From Streptomyces sp. DH41 (GTDB lineage: Bacteria > Actinomycetota > Actinomycetes > Streptomycetales > Streptomycetaceae), in NCBI RefSeq assembly GCF_029813785.1, contig NZ_JARVKY010000011.1:186001-250000 (forward strand): a stretch of DNA of 64,000 bases, given 5' to 3'. The notes beneath the pieces were generated by a model, which worked only from the letters and a program-made list of their open reading frames with translations, had not been told where the DNA came from and ran no database searches. A program made the translations under genes and the position numbers. Position 1 is the stretch's first letter; each line of letters opens with the position of its first letter. Positions 33,207-41,700 of this stretch are shown here, one piece after another.

Positions 33207-33800
33207 CTAGCGGGTGCGGTCCAGCAAGTAGCGGACGAGGGTGGTCAGTGCGGCGGCGGAGGACTTCTCGTCGCGGGCGTCGCAGGTGACGACGGGGGTG
33301 TCGTCGAGCAGGTCCAGTGCTTCGCGCAGCGCCCGCTCGTCGCGCAGCGGTACGCCGTCGAAGTGGTTGACGGCGATGGCGTAGTCGAGTCCGTAGTGCT
33401 CGATGAGGTCGATCACGGGGAACGAGTCGGCCAGCCGCTCGGGGTCGACCAGTACCAGGGCGCCCAGCGCGCCGCGGGCCATGTCCTCCCACATCTGGAC
33501 GAAGCGCTGCTGGCCGGGCGTGCCGAACAGGTAGAGCACGACGCGGTCGCTGATGGTGAGGCGGCCGAAGTCCATGGCGACCGTGGTGGTGGTCTTGCCC
33601 TGGACGCCCTTGAGGTCGTCGACCGCCTCGGCGGCCTGCGTCATCGTCTCCTCGGTGGAGAGCGGCTCGATCTCGGAGATGGAGCCGATGAGCGTGGTCT
33701 TGCCCACCGCGAAGTGGCCGACGACGAGGATCTTCACCGCGGTCTGGGTCGCCCCGCCGCGTACGTAGTCCTGCTCATCCAAACTTGGCGCGGAGACCAT
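33207..33800 (-). CDS. cvnD: Conservon GTPase-like protein (CvnD)
   Basis: 197 residues with Ras-like motifs: P-loop G-H-F-A-V-G-K-T-T, switch region T-T-T-T-V-A-M-D-F-G, F-G-T-P-G-Q-Q-R-F, and V-N-H-F-D-G in place of NKxD. CvnD is the small GTPase of the conservon, released from the membrane CvnA-CvnB-CvnC assembly. The ATG at 33800 overlaps cvnC by 26 bases. The N-terminal Y-V-R-G-G-A is typical. Confidence 0.93.
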   Translation of the reverse strand: MVSAPSLDEQDYVRGGATQTAVKILVVGHFAVGKTTLIGSISEIEPLSTEETMTQAAEAVDDLKGVQGKTTTTVAMDFGRLTISDRVVLYLFGTPGQQRFVQMWEDMARGALGALVLVDPERLADSFPVIDLIEHYGLDYAIAVNHFDGVPLRDERALREALDLLDDTPVVTCDARDEKSSAAALTTLVRYLLDRTR

Positions 33801-34152
33801 TGAGCACCTCCTCCAGGATTTCCTTGTCGGCCAGGCGTGCACGGGCCACGGGCGGGCGGGTCGTGAGATGGCCGCCCTCCATGAGCGACGCCAGCAGGAT
33901 CCGCACCACGCCGAGCGGGAAGTGGGTGTAACCGGCGATCTCGGCGACCGAGAGGTAGCCGGCGGAGCAGAGATCCAGCAGGCTCCGCTCCTCGGGGGAC
34001 AGCCGGACCGGCCGTCGTGTGTCCTCGGCGGAGGCGGTGACCAGGGTGATGAGGGAGAGGTGCTCCTCGTCGGGCAGGCCGCGGCCCTTGGTGATGACGT
34101 ACGGCCGCACTAATTCGGCGGCCTCGGGCTCCCAGCCGTCGTGGCCGTTCAT
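33775..34152 (-). CDS. cvnC: Conservon DUF742 protein (CvnC)
   Basis: 125 residues, DUF742: R-P-Y-V-I-T-K-G-R near the start, L-S-P-E-E-R-S-L-L-D-L-C, S-V-A-E-I-A-G-Y-T-H-F-P-L-G-V-V-R-I-L winged-helix-like region. Its ATG overlaps the cvnB stop (ATGA). It interacts with CvnA and CvnB in the S. coelicolor system. Confidence 0.93.
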   Translation of the reverse strand: MNGHDGWEPEAAELVRPYVITKGRGLPDEEHLSLITLVTASAEDTRRPVRLSPEERSLLDLCSAGYLSVAEIAGYTHFPLGVVRILLASLMEGGHLTTRPPVARARLADKEILEEVLNGLRAKFG

Positions 34153-34550
34153 GAGCGGTTGCCGAGGTTCTCGCGCGGCGGTGTCGTCAGCCGCTTGCCG
34201 AGCTGGGCCACGAGCTGCTGCATCCGGAAGGTGATGTCCGCCATGTCGACCTCGGGGGAGGCGGAGACGCCGAGGTAGGCGCCCTCGCCGGCGGAGATCA
34301 GGAAGACCCAGCCGCCGTCGAACTCGACCAGGGTCTGCCGCCACGCCTGGTTCGGGTCCTCACAGAAGAAGGCGAGAGTGCGGCTGAGCGACTGCACACC
34401 GCTCATCGCGGCGGCGACCCGGTCGGCGTCGTCCTTGTCGAAGTCCTGCGTCCGGGCCATCAGCAGTCCGTCGGCGGATATCAGGACGGCGTGCAGGGCC
34501 CCGGGAATCTCCAGGGCGCTGTCCAGCATCCATGACAGATCGTCGTTCAC
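34149..34550 (-). CDS. cvnB: Conservon roadblock/LC7 protein (CvnB)
   Basis: 133 residues forming one roadblock/LC7 domain (L-D-S-A-L-E-I-P-G-A-L-H-A-V-L-I-S-A-D-G-L, S-A-G-E-G-A-Y-L-G-V). Roadblock proteins act as GTPase regulators or scaffolds; CvnB is the MglB-like partner of CvnD. The GTG start overlaps cvnA's stop (GTGA). Confidence 0.93.
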   Translation of the reverse strand: MNDDLSWMLDSALEIPGALHAVLISADGLLMARTQDFDKDDADRVAAAMSGVQSLSRTLAFFCEDPNQAWRQTLVEFDGGWVFLISAGEGAYLGVSASPEVDMADITFRMQQLVAQLGKRLTTPPRENLGNRS

Positions 34551-35719
34551 GAGTCCTCATGTCCTTCGCTTCTTGCACCGGGTGTTCTGCTCGTCCGGTC
34601 CGTCTCCTCGGGCCGGGTGACACGGCCGGTCTGCGTGCCCCGCTGGAAGGCGGCCATGATCTGCGCCTGCTCGGAGTCGGAGCGGCCGGCGGAGCGCGGG
34701 GTGGACGCGCTGCCGGGCACGATGGCCATCGGGCGCTTGCGGCGCCGCCGGGGCAGACCGTCGTCGGTCTGCGACGAGGTGAGCGCGGCTTCCGGTCCGC
34801 CGTCCTGGCCGGCCCGGGGCGTGGCACGGGCGGCCGGGGCGGGTGCCTTCTTCTCCGGCATGGCGGTGAGCAGTTCGTGCGGCAACAGCACCACCGCGCG
34901 TACACCTCCGTAGGGGGAAGAGGAGTCCACCGACACCTCGAAGCCGAATCGCTCGCACAGCAGGCCGATGACGGCGAAGCCGAACTGCGGCGGATTGCCG
35001 AGGCCCGCCACGCCCGAGGCCCGCTCGGTGGCGAGCAGCCTGTCGGCGCGGGTGCGCTCCTCGTCACTCATACCGACACCCGCGTCGTCGACGACGACGC
35101 AGATGCCCTTGGGCACGGTCCGGATGTTGATCTCGACGACGGTGTCCGGGCTGGAGTAGCTGGTGGCGTTGTCGAACAGCTCGGCGAGGGCCAGGGCGAC
35201 GGGTTCGACCGCCCGGCTGGTGATGCCGAAGTCGACCTGGGAGAGGATCTCCACCCGGCGGAAGTGCCGGATGCGCCCCTGCGCGCTGCGCACCACGTCG
35301 TACACCGAGGCGGTGTCACGCCGGCCACCGAGCCAGCCGTCGCACAGGACCGCGATGGACTGGGCACGCCGGCCGAACTGCGAGTTGGTGTGGTCGATCT
35401 CCAGCAGGTCCTGGAGGAGTGCCGAGTCGCCGTACTTGGTCTGGAGCCGTGAGAGCACCAGCTGCTGTTCGGCGGCGAGGCCCTGAAGGGTCCGCATGGC
35501 CGATTTCAGGACGGTCTTCGTCTCGTCCTCGGCCCGCTCCTGAGCCGCCCGCACGGACTTGCCGTAATCGTTCTCCAGCTCTGTGTAGTGATCCCTGAGC
35601 CCCTGGACCTGTTGTCGCAAAGCTCGCGCCGCCCTGCGCTGGCGGCTGATGAGCGCGACGGCGGCGACGAGGGCGACGAGGGCGACCCAGAGCAAGGGGT
35701 TCCCCATGTATTCCGTCAT
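34547..35719 (-). CDS. cvnA: Conservon sensor histidine-kinase-like protein (CvnA, nitrate/sulfonate sensor type)
   Basis: 390 residues. A single N-terminal helix (about 8-24), coiled coil (about 30-75), a phosphoacceptor-like helical region with L-L-E-I-D-H-T-N-S-Q-F-G-R-R, and an HATPase domain (A-L-A-E-L-F-D-N-A-T, V-D-D-A-G-V-G-M). The C-terminal 110 residues are a low-complexity Pro/Arg/Ser tail. Unlike most conservon sensors, no large extracellular domain is seen, so this is a short form. First gene of the conservon operon. Confidence 0.9.
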   Translation of the reverse strand: MTEYMGNPLLWVALVALVAAVALISRQRRAARALRQQVQGLRDHYTELENDYGKSVRAAQERAEDETKTVLKSAMRTLQGLAAEQQLVLSRLQTKYGDSALLQDLLEIDHTNSQFGRRAQSIAVLCDGWLGGRRDTASVYDVVRSAQGRIRHFRRVEILSQVDFGITSRAVEPVALALAELFDNATSYSSPDTVVEINIRTVPKGICVVVDDAGVGMSDEERTRADRLLATERASGVAGLGNPPQFGFAVIGLLCERFGFEVSVDSSSPYGGVRAVVLLPHELLTAMPEKKAPAPAARATPRAGQDGGPEAALTSSQTDDGLPRRRRKRPMAIVPGSASTPRSAGRSDSEQAQIMAAFQRGTQTGRVTRPEETDRTSRTPGARSEGHEDS

Positions 35720-36037
35720 AAGACTCTCTTCAGGCGACTGAAGGCCGGCTTGCTGAGTTCCCGTCTACGCGGGCGGTCCGGTGGACTGCCCGCACCGGCC
35801 TTGCCGCCCGGGCTGTCCCTGAAGTCGGGAATGGCGTCCTTTGACCCATCCGCCCGCTCCGCAAACGCGGTGATCGTATCACCGCATGATCAGGTGAATT
35901 CACGTCAAGAAGTGCCCAGCCGGGACCGGTTGGAGACCGGCTCTCGGCGGGTCGTGAACGATGGGTACAGTCGGCCCCGTGAAAGACGCACAAGACACCT
36001 TCCGGCCGGGCCCGGGGCCGGCGCGGGACGGAACGGC
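35720..36037. promoter_or_regulatory. 318-base divergent region between conservon and TauE gene
   Basis: No credible ORF. It holds a perfect 8+3+8 palindrome, GCGGTGAT-CGT-ATCACCGC, at 35867-35885, and a moderately AT-rich stretch to about 35920 that probably carries the cvnA promoter. Two further GTGA/TCAC half-repeats follow at 35896-35908. Confidence 0.5.
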
Positions 36038-36805
36038 GTGACGCCGGAGGCCATGGCCGCGGTGTTCACGGCGGGCTTCGGGGCCGGCGCGATCAACAGC
36101 GTCGTCGGCTCCGGAACGCTGATCACCTTTCCGGTCCTGCTGGCCACGGGACTGTCGCCCGTCACCGCCACGGTCTCCAACGCGCTCGGCCTCATCCCCG
36201 GTTCCGTCAGTGGGGCCATCGGCTACCGGAAGGAACTGAGCGGCCAGCGCTCCCGCGTCCTGAAACTGGGCGTGGGCGCGCTGGCGGGCGGTCTCGTCGG
36301 CGCCACGCTGCTGCTGGCCCTGCCGGCCGACGCGTTCGAGACGATCGTGCCGGCCCTGGTGGGTCTGGCCCTGGTCCTGGTGGCACTCCAGCCCCAGCTC
36401 GGCAGGCTGGTCCAGCGCCGCCGGGAACGCACCGGCGCCTCCCCCCGTCGTGACGGCGGCCCGCTGCTGTTCACCGGACTGACGCTCGCCAGCGTCTACG
36501 GCGGCTACTTCGCCGCCGCGCAGGGGATCATCTACCTGTCCCTGATGGGCATGCTCCTCGACGAGTCCCTGCAACGCCTCAACGCCGTCAAGAACGTGCT
36601 CTCCGCCCTCGTCAACACCGTCGCCGCGCTCTTCTTCCTCTTCGCCGCGGACTTCGACTGGACGGCCGTCGCGCTCATCGCGGTCGGCTCGGCCCTCGGT
36701 GGTTACGCCGGAGCCAAGGTGGGCCGCCGCTTCAGCCCTCCGGTCCTGCGGATCCTGGTCGTGACGGTCGGCACCTTCGCCCTCGTACAGCTGCTGCTGC
36801 GCTGA
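36038..36805 (+). CDS. TauE/SafE-family membrane transporter (sulfite/anion exporter type)
   Basis: 255 residues, eight predicted helices in two repeats. The TauE motif region is visible: G-A-I-N-S-V-V-G-S-G-T-L-I-T-F-P near 15-30 and G-G-Y-F-A-A-A-Q-G near 160. The family moves sulfite, sulfoacetate or other organic anions. Start taken at GTG 36038; ATG 36053 is close. No sulfur gene is adjacent, so the substrate is open. Confidence 0.9.
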   Translation: MTPEAMAAVFTAGFGAGAINSVVGSGTLITFPVLLATGLSPVTATVSNALGLIPGSVSGAIGYRKELSGQRSRVLKLGVGALAGGLVGATLLLALPADAFETIVPALVGLALVLVALQPQLGRLVQRRRERTGASPRRDGGPLLFTGLTLASVYGGYFAAAQGIIYLSLMGMLLDESLQRLNAVKNVLSALVNTVAALFFLFAADFDWTAVALIAVGSALGGYAGAKVGRRFSPPVLRILVVTVGTFALVQLLLR

Positions 36806-36987
36806 CCCGGCGGCCGGGCCGCGGCTCTCGCGGACCGCCGGCCGCAGGGCGGCCGCCATCGGTTGAAGGGCGCCCGAGGGCGGCATCTGCCCCACCGCTC
36901 CCCCTCCCAACCCTTCCCGCGCCCGCGGGGCGCGTGGCATACACCACGCCGTGGCGCGGATTGCCCCGGGGAGTGATCAGGGAAGCC

Positions 36988-38397
36988 ATGGAGGCGCCCA
37001 AGATCGACTCGAAGGGACACGCCCTCGTGACGCTCGTAGCGCCTCCCCCCATACCCAGGGCAGCGGGCTCGCTCCCGTTTCTGGGTCACGCGATACAGCT
37101 CCTGCGCGACAACCTCGGCTTCATCGCCTCGCTGCGCACCGCCTACGGACCGCTCGTCGAGATCACCCTCCAGCCCGGCACCCGCACCCTGGTCGTCCAG
37201 GACCCCGAACTCATCCGCACCATGCTGACCGACCTCGGACCGAGCCTCGACAAGGGCCGGTTCTTCGAGAAGATGGGCCAGTTGCTGGGCGACTCCGTCG
37301 TCACCGCCGCCGGCCAGGTCCACGTGCGCAAACGACGCCAGCTGCAACCGGCCTTCGCCCGCGACCGGATCGCCCGCTACGTCGACACCATGCGCGGCGA
37401 GACCGAGGCCGCCCTCGACGGCTGGGCCCCGGGACGGAGACTCGACGTGCGCGAGGCCATGGTCGGGCTCAGCCTGAACATGCTCGCCAAGACGGTGTTC
37501 TCCGGCAGTCTCGACGAGGACACCTTCCGCCGGCTGCGCGCGGACCTGTCGGTGGTGATGAACGGCGTGGGCGCCCGCGTCATGCTGCCCGACTGGGTCG
37601 AGCGGCTGCCGCTGCCCGTCAACCGCCGCTTCACCGCGGCGCGCGACGCCGTACGGGCCACCATCGACCGGGCGGTCACCGACCTCCAGACCTCCGGCCA
37701 CGACACCGGCGACATGCTGTCCCTGCTCCTGCGCACCACCGACGAGGAGACCGGACGGCCGCTGACCGGGCACCAGATCTCCTCCGAGATCCTCACCCTG
37801 GCCGTGGCCGGCACCGAGACCACCGCGTCGGTGCTGTCCTGGGTGCTGTACGAACTCGCCCGGAACCCCGGCATCGAGGCGCGGGTCCTGGAGGAACTGG
37901 ACGACGTCCTCGGCGACCGACCGGTCACGTTCGACGACCTGGGCCGGCTGCCCTACCTCGGCCGGGTCGTCGACGAGACCCTGCGACTGCACCACACCGG
38001 ATGGCTCGTCACCCGCCGCACCGTCACCGAGACCCGGCTCGGTCCCTGGACCGTGCCCGCCGGGACCGAACTCGCCTACTGCCAGCACGCTCTGCACCGC
38101 GACCCGGAACTGTTCACGGACCCACTGAGCTTCGACCCCGACCGCTGGCTGGACAGCGAGCAGCCACGCCCCACGCACGCGTTCCTGCCCTTCGGCGCGG
38201 GCAAGCACAAGTGCATCGGCGACCGCTTCGCCCTCACCGAGCTCGTCACCGCCGTCGCCACGATCACCCGGCGGGTACGGCTGGAACTCGCCCCCGGCCA
38301 GACGGTACGGCCCGTCGCCGCGGCCACCGTGCGGCCCCGGACCCTGCTGATGACCGTACGCGACAGAAGGGACACCGCGGCCCCGTCCACCCGCTGA
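36988..38397 (+). CDS. Cytochrome P450 (class similar to terpene-oxidising CYP170/PtlI)
   Basis: About 469 residues. P-R-A-A-G-S-L-P-F-L-G-H-A near the N-terminus, I-helix A-G-T-E-T-T-A-S, helix K E-T-L-R-L, and heme loop F-L-P-F-G-A-G-K-H-K-C-I-G-D are all intact, so it should be a normal monooxygenase. The N-terminal proline region and heme loop resemble terpenoid hydroxylases of Streptomyces, but no terpene cyclase or ferredoxin gene is nearby. The ATG at 36988 follows AGGGA; the frame is open to 36934. Confidence 0.9.
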   Translation: MEAPKIDSKGHALVTLVAPPPIPRAAGSLPFLGHAIQLLRDNLGFIASLRTAYGPLVEITLQPGTRTLVVQDPELIRTMLTDLGPSLDKGRFFEKMGQLLGDSVVTAAGQVHVRKRRQLQPAFARDRIARYVDTMRGETEAALDGWAPGRRLDVREAMVGLSLNMLAKTVFSGSLDEDTFRRLRADLSVVMNGVGARVMLPDWVERLPLPVNRRFTAARDAVRATIDRAVTDLQTSGHDTGDMLSLLLRTTDEETGRPLTGHQISSEILTLAVAGTETTASVLSWVLYELARNPGIEARVLEELDDVLGDRPVTFDDLGRLPYLGRVVDETLRLHHTGWLVTRRTVTETRLGPWTVPAGTELAYCQHALHRDPELFTDPLSFDPDRWLDSEQPRPTHAFLPFGAGKHKCIGDRFALTELVTAVATITRRVRLELAPGQTVRPVAAATVRPRTLLMTVRDRRDTAAPSTR

Positions 38398-38406
38398 ACC
38401 GACGTG

Positions 38407-38441
38407 CCGGGCCGGTCCGCGGGCTCCGCCGGCCGGCCCGG
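38407..38441. terminator. Probable terminator after the P450 gene
   Basis: CCGGGCCGG (38407-38415) pairs with CCGGCCCGG (38433-38441), nine base pairs with further GC pairing inside the loop, ten bases after the P450 stop. Confidence 0.5.
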
Positions 38442-38449
38442 GCCTTCGG

Positions 38450-38466
38450 CATAACGGCGCGTTATG
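38450..38466. promoter_or_regulatory. Perfect 17-base palindrome upstream of the protease gene
   Basis: CATAACGGCGCGTTATG has seven-base perfect arms around GCG and stands out as AT-containing DNA in a GC-rich gap. It looks like a repressor operator (TetR/MarR size), about 100 bases before the protease start. Confidence 0.5.
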
Positions 38467-38566
38467 AGAAGTCGGGATTGGTGGCCCCGGATCCGCGCCG
38501 GACATGCTGAGCGGCGCCCCACACAGCCACACGCGCCCCCACGCGTGTCGTCGGAATCGAGGAGCC

Positions 38567-39295
38567 TTGCGCATATCCAGACTCGTCCCCACCTTGATGG
38601 CCGCTCTCATGGCAGCGCTGCTGTCCGCCCTCACACTCGCGCCGAGCGCCTGGGCGGCGGAGCCCCGGCCCGGTGACGGCGGCCCCCAGCCGATCATCGG
38701 CGGCGGCTACGCACAGAACGCCCCCTGGGCCGCCCGGCTGTTCTCCAACGGAGCCCAGACCTGCTCCTCGACCATCATCTCCCCCACCTGGATCCTGACC
38801 GCCAAGCACTGCGTGAGCGGCGGAGGCCTCTCCTTCCGCATCGGCAGCCTCGACCAGAGCTCCGGCGGCACCGTGGCGAACGGCGTCCAGACCGTCACGC
38901 ACGCCTCGTCGGACCTCGCGCTGGTCCGGCTCGACCGCTCCGTCTCCGCCACCTACGCGCGGCTCGGGCAGCCGGGCACGGTACGGGTCGGCCAGACCGT
39001 GCAGGTCTACGGCTGGGGCGCCACCTCCCGGTGCGGCTCGGAGATCAACTGCCAGTCCCAGCGCCTGAAGGTCGCGAACCTCAGCGTGACACGTGGGTGT
39101 TACGACGCCTACTACGGTTCGGCGATCTGCGCCCGCCCCGGCGACGGCATCACCGCGGGCGGTGACTCCGGCGGCCCGATGATGGCCGGCGGCGTCCAGG
39201 TGGGCGTCGCCTCGACCAGCGACCGGCAGACCACCACGGCGTACACGAACGTGACCGCCTACCGCTCGTGGATCCAGTCCGTCGCGGGCGTCTGA
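38567..39295 (+). CDS. Secreted trypsin-like serine protease (S1)
   Basis: About 242 residues. A signal peptide (R-I-S-R-L then a hydrophobic core, cleavage near A-W-A-A-E) is followed by a short propeptide and I-I-G-G-G-Y. Triad: His in T-A-K-H-C, Asp in S-S-D-L-A-L-V, Ser in G-G-D-S-G-G-P. Six cysteines suggest three disulfides. The N-terminus is uncertain: the TTG at 38567, just after GAGGAG, gives a good signal peptide; ATG 38504 would add an unlikely basic stretch. Confidence 0.9.
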   Translation: MRISRLVPTLMAALMAALLSALTLAPSAWAAEPRPGDGGPQPIIGGGYAQNAPWAARLFSNGAQTCSSTIISPTWILTAKHCVSGGGLSFRIGSLDQSSGGTVANGVQTVTHASSDLALVRLDRSVSATYARLGQPGTVRVGQTVQVYGWGATSRCGSEINCQSQRLKVANLSVTRGCYDAYYGSAICARPGDGITAGGDSGGPMMAGGVQVGVASTSDRQTTTAYTNVTAYRSWIQSVAGV

Positions 39296-39339
39296 CCCGT
39301 CCCGCCCCGACGACCGAACCGGGCTCCTGCCCGACTCCT

Positions 39340-39367
39340 GCCTGCCTCCGTCCCGGCGGAGGCAGGC
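39340..39367. terminator. Terminator after the protease gene
   Basis: Perfect 11-bp stem (39340-39350 with 39357-39367) and a 6-base loop, 44 bases after the protease stop. Confidence 0.7.
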
Positions 39368-39517
39368 GCGCGGGGCCCGGGCCGTCACCAGTGGCGGCCG
39401 GAGGACCGGCGAACCCCGGTGCCCGGCGTCCAGGAAGCGGACGGCCCGGCAAGCGCGTGGTGATTACACCTAGCGTTCGGCGTGAACGATCGGCGTCCCG
39501 CGCGAAGGAGCTCCGGT

Positions 39518-40354
39518 ATGGCCGGGCAGTCAGCCACATCCCCGTCGAACGAACACGAGGCGGCCGTACTGCGGCTCCAGGACGTGAGCGTGCGCCGCCA
39601 CACGACGGACCAGCTGATCCTCGACGGGATCGACTGGACGGTCCGGCCGGGAGAACACTGGGCCCTGCTGGGGGCCAACGGCGCCGGGAAGACCACCCTG
39701 CTGCGGCTGCTCGGCGCGCTCATGCACCCCACGGCCGGTACCGTCGACGTCCTCGGCAGCCGGCTCGGCCGGGTCGACGTCCGCGAGCTGCGCGCACGCA
39801 TCGGCCATGTCACCTCCGCCCAGCGGGTGCCGCAGGACCTCACCGCCCACACGGTCGTCCTCACCGGCCACAGCGGCACCGTGCAGCCCCTGTGGCGGAC
39901 GTACGACGACGAGGTCCGTCTCCGGGCCCACGAACTCCTGACCGAACTCGACGTCAAGGACCTGTCCGACCGGCCGTACGGCGTCTGCTCGGGCGGGCAG
40001 CGGGCGCGCGTCCTCATCGCCAGGGCGCTGATGGCCGACCCGGCCCTGCTGCTCCTGGACGAGCCCTTCAACGCCCTGGACCTGCCGTCCCGCGAGGACC
40101 TCGTCGAGGCCATGCACCAACTGGCCGAGGGCCGCCCGCGGCTGGCCACCGTGACGGTCACCCACCACTTGGAGGAGCTGTTCCCGGCCGTCGGTCACGC
40201 CCTGCTGCTGCGCGAGGGCCGGACCCTGTCCCGGGGAACCGTGGACGACGTCCTGACCGACTCCCTCCTGACCGCGTGCTTCGGCCGTGACATCACGGTG
40301 GCCCGGCGCGACGGCCGCTGGTCCGCCTACTCGGGTCGGCGCACGCGGAGTTGA
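39518..40354 (+). CDS. Orphan ABC transporter ATP-binding protein
   Basis: 278 residues: Walker A G-A-N-G-A-G-K-T-T, signature C-S-G-G-Q-R, Walker B L-L-L-L-D-E-P, switch His in T-H-H-L-E-E. The N-terminal W-A-L-L-G and the T-H-H-L-E-E-L form resemble the ModF/PhnC-like or metal-type ATPases. The ATG at 39518 follows AAGGAG with seven-base spacing. No permease gene lies on either side, so it may serve a transporter elsewhere or have a non-transport role. Confidence 0.88.
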   Translation: MAGQSATSPSNEHEAAVLRLQDVSVRRHTTDQLILDGIDWTVRPGEHWALLGANGAGKTTLLRLLGALMHPTAGTVDVLGSRLGRVDVRELRARIGHVTSAQRVPQDLTAHTVVLTGHSGTVQPLWRTYDDEVRLRAHELLTELDVKDLSDRPYGVCSGGQRARVLIARALMADPALLLLDEPFNALDLPSREDLVEAMHQLAEGRPRLATVTVTHHLEELFPAVGHALLLREGRTLSRGTVDDVLTDSLLTACFGRDITVARRDGRWSAYSGRRTRS

Positions 40355-40428
40355 GATTCCGCCCTTCCTGGACACCATCATCGACAACAAAGGTTTACAT
40401 CGCCCGACGCGGTAACTACGGTTGTCAC

Positions 40429-40956
40429 ATGGCTTCGTTTCAGATCACTCCCGAAGAACAGGCAGAGCTCGACAAGGCTCTCTACGACGCACTCGGCCCG
40501 CTCGCGTCGGCCGTGCGGTCCCGGACGTCGGGACTGCCGGAGGACCGCATGTGGGAGGCGGACCCCCTTGAGGTGACGCTGTCCGTTCTGGCCGCCTGGA
40601 AGGTGGTCGACGCGGAGGTCGAACGGCTGACGGCGATCGCGGCGGACACCGCCGGGTCCTACGGCGCGAGCTACCAACAGATGGGCGTCGTCTGGGGCAT
40701 CACCCGGCAGGGCGCCCGCAAGAAGTGGCCGGGAGCCGTCGACCGCACGGCGGCGCCGGCCGGCGGCACGCTCGAACTGTGCGGCGGAACGGCCGAGCTG
40801 ACGCGGGAGCCCTCGTCCGGGGGCTGGCGGTGGACCGGGGAAGGCGCGGACGGGACGCACGGGGCGGCCGACCCCGGCTCCTGGTACGCGACGAAGGAGG
40901 AGGCCGCGGCCCACGCGGGAGCCTTCCTGAAGGAGCACGCCCCCAACCCGGCCTGA
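40429..40956 (+). CDS. Hypothetical protein with N-terminal helix-turn-helix-like region
   Basis: 175 residues. The first 100 are helical, with the segment A-S-Y-Q-Q-M-G-V-V-W-G-I-T-R-Q-G-A-R-K-K-W, which reads like a helix-turn-helix. The rest (about 115-170) is Gly/Thr-rich with W-R-W-T-G and a W-Y-A-T-K-E-E-A-A-A-H end. I do not recognise a named family. The ATG at 40429 is the natural start; TTTACA and TAACTA elements about 35 and 15 bases upstream could be its promoter. Confidence 0.7.
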   Translation: MASFQITPEEQAELDKALYDALGPLASAVRSRTSGLPEDRMWEADPLEVTLSVLAAWKVVDAEVERLTAIAADTAGSYGASYQQMGVVWGITRQGARKKWPGAVDRTAAPAGGTLELCGGTAELTREPSSGGWRWTGEGADGTHGAADPGSWYATKEEAAAHAGAFLKEHAPNPA

Positions 40957-41033
40957 CGCGTGCCTCTTCGGCCGTTTCGAGCGGGGGCGGGTTCCGCCTG
41001 GCCTCCGCGGTGCGGCTGCTAGGTTCGACCCTC

Positions 41034-41441
41034 GTGCATCCACAAGTATTCGACATGCGCTTCCGTGAACGCGGCCGCCGGACAAGAAGCATCGGTTTCG
41101 GCCTGCTGGCCGTCGCGAGCGTGCTGTGGGTGTGGTGCGGCGTGCTGCTCGCCACCCCTTACGAGATCGAGCGCGAGTACTCGACCTCCCCCACTGAGTG
41201 CGAGTCCCGCCTCTTCACCGACGACGGGACCGCGAACGAGGGACCGACCAAGGACCCCTGCGGCGACGAACGGGACTGGCCCGAGGCGCTGACGCTGCTC
41301 GGCCTCTCGGTGCCCCTGTCCGTGGCGGGCGCGGCGCTCTTCACCTACGGACTCATCGGTGTGCGGGTGAGCGAGCACGCCGCCGAACTGGCCCGGCTGC
41401 AGGAACTCGCCGGCCGGGACAAGGGGCGGACCGGCGCGTAG
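41034..41441 (+). CDS. Small two-helix membrane protein, function unknown
   Basis: 135 residues: basic N-terminus (F-R-E-R-G-R-R-T-R-S), helix about 20-42, an extracellular loop of about 45 residues with two Cys and many acidic residues, helix about 85-107, and a cytoplasmic helical tail. GTG 41034 was preferred over ATG 41055 for its upstream AGG and fuller N-terminus. No functional motif. Confidence 0.7.
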   Translation: MHPQVFDMRFRERGRRTRSIGFGLLAVASVLWVWCGVLLATPYEIEREYSTSPTECESRLFTDDGTANEGPTKDPCGDERDWPEALTLLGLSVPLSVAGAALFTYGLIGVRVSEHAAELARLQELAGRDKGRTGA

Positions 41442-41468
41442 TCCCTCCCGCGCCGCGCGGGAAGGCCG

Positions 41469-41520
41469 CGAGGGCGGCCCCGGACGTATCGGCGTTCGGA
41501 ACGTCCGGGACCGCCCCTCG
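41469..41520. terminator. Long hairpin terminator
   Basis: Arms 41469-41487 and 41501-41520 pair over about 18 bp with one mismatch and a one-base bulge, 28 bases after the preceding gene. The remaining 180 bases up to 41700 show no supported gene. Confidence 0.65.
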
Positions 41521-41700
41521 GCTCCCCCGCCGGGGGACTGCCCAGCCGCCGGCCGCGGAAAACGGGATCCGGCGGTGCGCGGCACACATACACGCCCACG
41601 GGTTACCCCGGTCAACACGGCGAGCGGGTCCGGACGCCGCCGCGAACGCCGAAAGTCGTCCGCGCCGCGCTGCCCGGCCCGTTCCCGGGCATGCGCTTGA

